Assembly: GCA_025800305.1 (NCBI GenBank) | Contig: JAOXRY010000143.1 | Span: forward strand, 1-7,268 | Reading direction: 5' to 3' | DNA length: 7,268 bases | Source of the DNA: Campylobacterales bacterium | Lineage (GTDB): Bacteria; Campylobacterota; Campylobacteria; Campylobacterales; SZUA-545 | Part shown: positions 5,101-7,268 of the stretch, piece after piece | Position numbering within the stretch: position 1 is the stretch's first letter | Layout of the letters: the number at the start of each line of letters is the position of its first letter | Program-made: the position numbers and the translations under genes | Notes under the pieces: generated by a model | Told to the model about the DNA's origin: nothing | Database searches by the model: none | Seen by the model: only the letters and a program-made list of their open reading frames with translations

Positions 5101-7268
5101 AAAGGACTTATTCTAGGAACAACAGGAGTTAGTATCGATGGAGCAATTAATAATAGTGGAAATTTAGTATCTTTTGACTCTATAACAACAAGTGAAGATG
5201 ATTTTACAAACAGTGGAAATATTCAAGCAGTTAATACAATCATATTAAATGGGGTAATCGATAATAGTGGAGATATCAAATCAAATGAAATAACTGTAGG
5301 AAATAAAGAAACTTCAATAGAAACTTTTACAAATAGTGGAACATTTGAAAGTGATAACTTAAAACTCTACTCCCTTTCTACAACAAATAGTGGAAGTTTA
5401 CTTGGGGATAATCAACTGTTTATAAAATCAAATCTTTTTGAACAAACTTCAGGAGGTAAAATAGGTTCTAAAGAAGATATTGTATCTCTTCATAGTGGTA
5501 CCATCAACAATGATGGATTAATTGTAAGTGCCAAGAATATGACAGTTACAACAGATAACCTAACCAATAAAACAAACGGACAGATAATCACAGACAGCTT
5601 TATTTATCTAAACTCCAGTGATTCACTGAATAATAAGGGGCTTATTGGTGGGACTAATGTAAATCTAACTGGAAATAAGGTTGATAACTACGGAAAATTT
5701 CTAACAAGTGGAAACATTGACCTATCAGCATCTGTTTTTAAAAATCATTCAGGAAGTAAAATCTCTGGGGAGAGAACAAATATTATTGCTTCTAGTTTTA
5801 CTCAAAATGGAGAAGTATTTGGAAATAGTAAAATTACAGTAAATTCCAATGGTTTCTCTATGAATAATGATAAGTTTAATACAGGTTTCAATGGAGAAAT
5901 CTTATTTAATATGCAAAATGGCAATTTCAATATGAATACAAATTGGAATACCAACTCAAAAGTTACCTTTGAAAATGTAAATACCTTTAATAATCATGGA
6001 AACATACAAACAACAAATATGTTAGCAGTTAAATCAAAAAAACTTAATAATAATGGTCATACCTTAGGAGGGAAAAAAGCTTTATGGATTAAATCAGACC
6101 AGATAGATAATACAGGGAAATTTGTTTCTGATACAGGGGTAACTCTTGAAATGAATCAAGATCTTAACTATAAATCAGGGGGAGTTACAATTGAATCTGG
6201 AAGAGATATGACCTATATTGATATAGGTGAACATACATTTACAGTTAATAAACACCTTTATGGACATTGGTTAATGTTAGGTGCTAAAGATATTATTAAT
6301 AATGGGAAAGCTATCTCTGGTAGTGCTCTTTCTTTAGGTGCAAGTAATAAATTTGAGAATAAAAGTGGAGGTCTTATCTATGGAGATAGAGTAAGTGTTA
6401 AAGGAGGAAAAACTTTAATAAATGCGCCTTCTAGCACTATTTATGGTAATGTCAATGCAATCACTATGTCTGATGATTTTCAAAATAGTGGAAAGATAGA
6501 ATCAAAAAAATTTATCTGGCTAAAAGGTCCTTATACAAAAAATAATAGTGGTTCAAAAGTATCATCTAAAGGTAATATAAGAACTTCAGGGACAGTGGAT
6601 AACTATGGAACTATCCTTGCAGAAAAGAAGATCTTTGTTGGTGGACCTCTTGATAACAAAGGAAGTAAAGCAGAAAATGCCGATGTAACTTTATCAAATC
6701 AAAAAGGAGGTGGAACCTTAGGAAGTGTTAATCTCTCTGCTGGTGTGAAAGAAAAAAGTGTTGTTGACCCTCTTGCTTATCTAAATCTTGTCTCAACAGG
6801 AACAAACACAATCAATTATCAACTAGATGAGATAGAACAACAAGATAAGAGTCTTACGCAAGAAAGTAGTGCCACTTCTACTGATACTACTTTAGATGAA
6901 AATAGCAAGATTACAGCAAAAGATGTCTCTATAGATAGTGATCCAAAAGAAGTGGCAAATGTTCCAACCTCTGGTGATAATACTCAAACGCTAGAAGTGG
7001 ATAATTACAAGATGGGAGATGTTACAAACATTAATCAAATGTTTAAAATTAATGAGAATCTTAATAAAGAAAAAAATTACATTATTGAAAGTAGAGTAGA
7101 GTTTACAGATGTGAATAAGTTAATGGGGTCAAAATACTTCCTAGACAAGATAGGGTATTCAATTGATGATGAGGTAAAGAATCTTGGAGATAATTTTGTT
7201 GAACAGAAAATCATTTTTGATTCTGCAACAACAGCAGGGGTTGATGTTGGCTCAACCAATGAAGACTA
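2128..7268 (+). CDS. TpsA: giant two-partner-secreted haemagglutinin/adhesin, FhaB/CdiA-like, 3' end beyond window
   Basis: The frame is open for 1713 codons and runs off the window. The protein is a secreted, probably surface-bound filament exported by the neighbouring TpsB. Residues 1-27 are a signal peptide (cleavage likely after LLLA). About 45-165 is the TPS/haemagglutination-activity domain with LNEVTSNQ (109-116), ANPNGITCDGCGFINT (135-150) and LITGTP (155-160). C142 and C145 are the only cysteines visible and form the CxxC of the ShlA/HpmA-type subclass. The partner motif NPNL is degenerate (NSNT, 93-96). About 250-345 is the transition to a right-handed beta-helix (GMGVNSEGEMVA). About 365-1130 is a regular helix with 28 exact NSG turns, and about 1130-1530 is a looser helix rich in N-x-G. 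About 1535-1645 is a Ser/Thr/Asp linker. Residues 1651-1696 resemble a segment of long FhaB/CdiA proteins. Whether it is an adhesin, a cytolysin or a contact-dependent toxin cannot be settled without the C-terminus. Transcription is divergent from tpsB. Confidence 0.93.
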   Translation, partial: MNAKQRISITISIFMLMNQTGFSLLLANSIEVDGTTKTKIEKAQNGVPIVDIAKPSAGGVSYNTYKKFNVDKSGLILNNSDQIGVSKLGGAINSNTNYAVGDKASVILNEVTSNQNSALNGATEIFGAKAEFILANPNGITCDGCGFINTNRVSLITGTPSFNGDNFDNKFQISSYGELIIQGLGLDARDATSLDLVSRIHKITGVVLTNGELNILAGNGEYDYNKNLIKSLITETSTGEKGLAIDASVFGSMYGGKINIISTESGMGVNSEGEMVAILDDLEISADGDIGYKNLFSKKNINLKTTKTIQGKEGIAYANEGITLTAKSGIIQGNIESKSLDFNGDSIDIQETSEVNSQAIVLDSKKLINSGEIHGTSLTVKENSTDIENSGVVKVDELEIKAKNINNSGAIISQNSFDMEASKVELSSSSKIGSTNQVTNLTSEEIDNSGLIYGNTGVKIDGKLDNKGALISDSELSVSKDLINSGTVKGTDVKLGSTENSIEITNSGEITSTELALYGTTLTNSGDILANEDFIFDVTSATLTAGSQIGSKTSSAIISGENLNNSGLIIGNGGLTLHNNIVNSGTIYSGGIINYIGDLENSGWIESTTASTFAGDIFENSGTVLSNEGIDFKTSSFTNSGSIQGTTASFGESDNRIDLTNSGKITVESLNSFSNDMTNSGSIVSSNKLSIDTKTGTFTETSQLGSENLAIELKGDSITNSGLISGNDGVRVDSNIENSGVIYSGNGLDFTKEVDNSGHLEGVNKISFGGNKMENSGVILTSKDIDFQSSEITNSGTIEGSGLSFGSADNRVTFTNTNVINSQDLTVYGSLVTNSGNLVSGNSFLIDSTTMDFGQTSQIGSQSTKTDLKGDINNQGLVFGATDINIDGIIDNSGVLLSSDTINFKKDTTNSGVVQSATLNFGEADNKISIDNSGEISSTGLGLFINKLTNNGAFLTTNDFDLDAGTITLGEDSQIGSQTAMTTLKSDSITNKGLILGTTGVSIDGAINNSGNLVSFDSITTSEDDFTNSGNIQAVNTIILNGVIDNSGDIKSNEITVGNKETSIETFTNSGTFESDNLKLYSLSTTNSGSLLGDNQLFIKSNLFEQTSGGKIGSKEDIVSLHSGTINNDGLIVSAKNMTVTTDNLTNKTNGQIITDSFIYLNSSDSLNNKGLIGGTNVNLTGNKVDNYGKFLTSGNIDLSASVFKNHSGSKISGERTNIIASSFTQNGEVFGNSKITVNSNGFSMNNDKFNTGFNGEILFNMQNGNFNMNTNWNTNSKVTFENVNTFNNHGNIQTTNMLAVKSKKLNNNGHTLGGKKALWIKSDQIDNTGKFVSDTGVTLEMNQDLNYKSGGVTIESGRDMTYIDIGEHTFTVNKHLYGHWLMLGAKDIINNGKAISGSALSLGASNKFENKSGGLIYGDRVSVKGGKTLINAPSSTIYGNVNAITMSDDFQNSGKIESKKFIWLKGPYTKNNSGSKVSSKGNIRTSGTVDNYGTILAEKKIFVGGPLDNKGSKAENADVTLSNQKGGGTLGSVNLSAGVKEKSVVDPLAYLNLVSTGTNTINYQLDEIEQQDKSLTQESSATSTDTTLDENSKITAKDVSIDSDPKEVANVPTSGDNTQTLEVDNYKMGDVTNINQMFKINENLNKEKNYIIESRVEFTDVNKLMGSKYFLDKIGYSIDDEVKNLGDNFVEQKIIFDSATTAGVDVGSTNED
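3190..5460 (+). repeat. Two-level repeat region of tpsA (NSG rungs grouped into super-units)
   Basis: Each super-unit opens with an S-x-[IL]-G-S marker. The marker's Ile/Leu codons lie at 3421 (KIGS), 3772 (QIGS), 4237 (QLGS), 4702 (QIGS), 5050 (QIGS) and 5461 (KIGS). A degenerate first marker (EVNS) is at 3190. Unit lengths are 77 (partial), 117, 155, 155, 116 and 137 residues. Within a unit the NSG turns follow the marker by about 16 residues, then come at steps of 18, 18, optional 19s, 22 and 18, with about 41 to the next unit. The 22-step rung often carries FG-x-x-x-N/DN before its turn (FGESDNR, FGSADNR, FGEADNK), and the last rung often has LYG or VYG. At DNA level AATAGTGG recurs 22 times here by eye and twice more at 6484 and 6544. 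Confidence 0.85.
7078..7215 (+). other. FhaB/CdiA-type conserved segment within tpsA
   Basis: Residues 1651-1696 contain YIIES, then FTD, LMGSKYFLDKIGY, NLGDNFVEQKII in order. From memory of the family, long FhaB/CdiA-like exoproteins carry a comparable stretch (an IET...FTD...GSDY...LGYDP...RLGDGFYEQ pattern) after the first beta-helix region and before later FHA and C-terminal domains. Here the consensus KRLGDGFYEQ is KNLGDNFVEQ. Its place right after the low-complexity linker fits that order, and implies that coding sequence continues past the window. Confidence 0.55.

Noticed and set aside
3235..5397. CRISPR-like regular short repeats (AATAGTGG)
   Set aside because: The repeats are only eight bases long, lie in frame in an open coding sequence, and encode the NSG turn of a beta-helix. 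Spacing is variable and coding, not spacer-like.
7077..7259. Short minus-strand frame near the right edge
   Set aside because: It is antisense to the conserved FhaB/CdiA-like segment of tpsA and has no independent support.
7267..7268. Possible stop codon at the right edge (TA)
   Set aside because: The third base is outside the window, so it could equally be Tyr. The protein context argues for continuation.

Overview
The window holds a two-partner secretion (type Vb) locus in an AT-rich Gram-negative genome. Three genes are visible. They are the start of an RND-type efflux transporter (minus strand, cut by the left edge), a complete TpsB outer-membrane transporter of the ShlB/FhaC/HecB family (minus strand), and the first 1713 codons of a giant TpsA haemagglutinin/adhesin (plus strand, open at the right edge). 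The low G+C, the codon use and the style of the RND N-terminus suggest a Campylobacterota organism (Arcobacter, Sulfurimonas or similar). This is an inference, and Fusobacteria-like hosts are not excluded.

Layout: 1-154 is the RND start. 155-271 is a 117-base gap with a good -10 box for the RND gene and two direct GTTAATG heptamers exactly 11 bases apart. 272-1918 is tpsB. 1919-2127 is a 209-base divergent control region with candidate promoters facing both ways, a perfect 10-base inverted repeat and a third copy of its half-site. 2128 to the end is tpsA. No stretch longer than 300 bases lacks a gene.

How the parts work together: TpsA has a Sec signal peptide and an N-terminal TPS/haemagglutination-activity domain (NPNGI plus a CxxC pair). 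This is the address label read by the POTRA domains of TpsB, which then threads the protein through its 16-strand barrel. Outside, TpsA should fold into a long right-handed beta-helix. The helix region has a two-level repeat. Rungs of about 18-22 residues carry an Asn-Ser-Gly turn, and these are grouped into super-units of about 117, 155, 155, 116 and 137 residues, each opening with an SQIGS-like marker. The units differ from one another by whole rungs. Near the right edge the helix gives way to a Ser/Thr/Asp-rich linker. A segment like that in long FhaB/CdiA-type proteins follows it, so more domains, possibly a C-terminal toxin and an immunity gene, may lie just outside the window.

The most noteworthy points are the super-repeat, the divergent gene order with a shared symmetrical operator-like sequence, and the PhoB/OmpR-like tandem site in front of the RND gene. 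The conserved L6 loop motif of TpsB appears as VKGI where the family normally has VRGY/VRGF.
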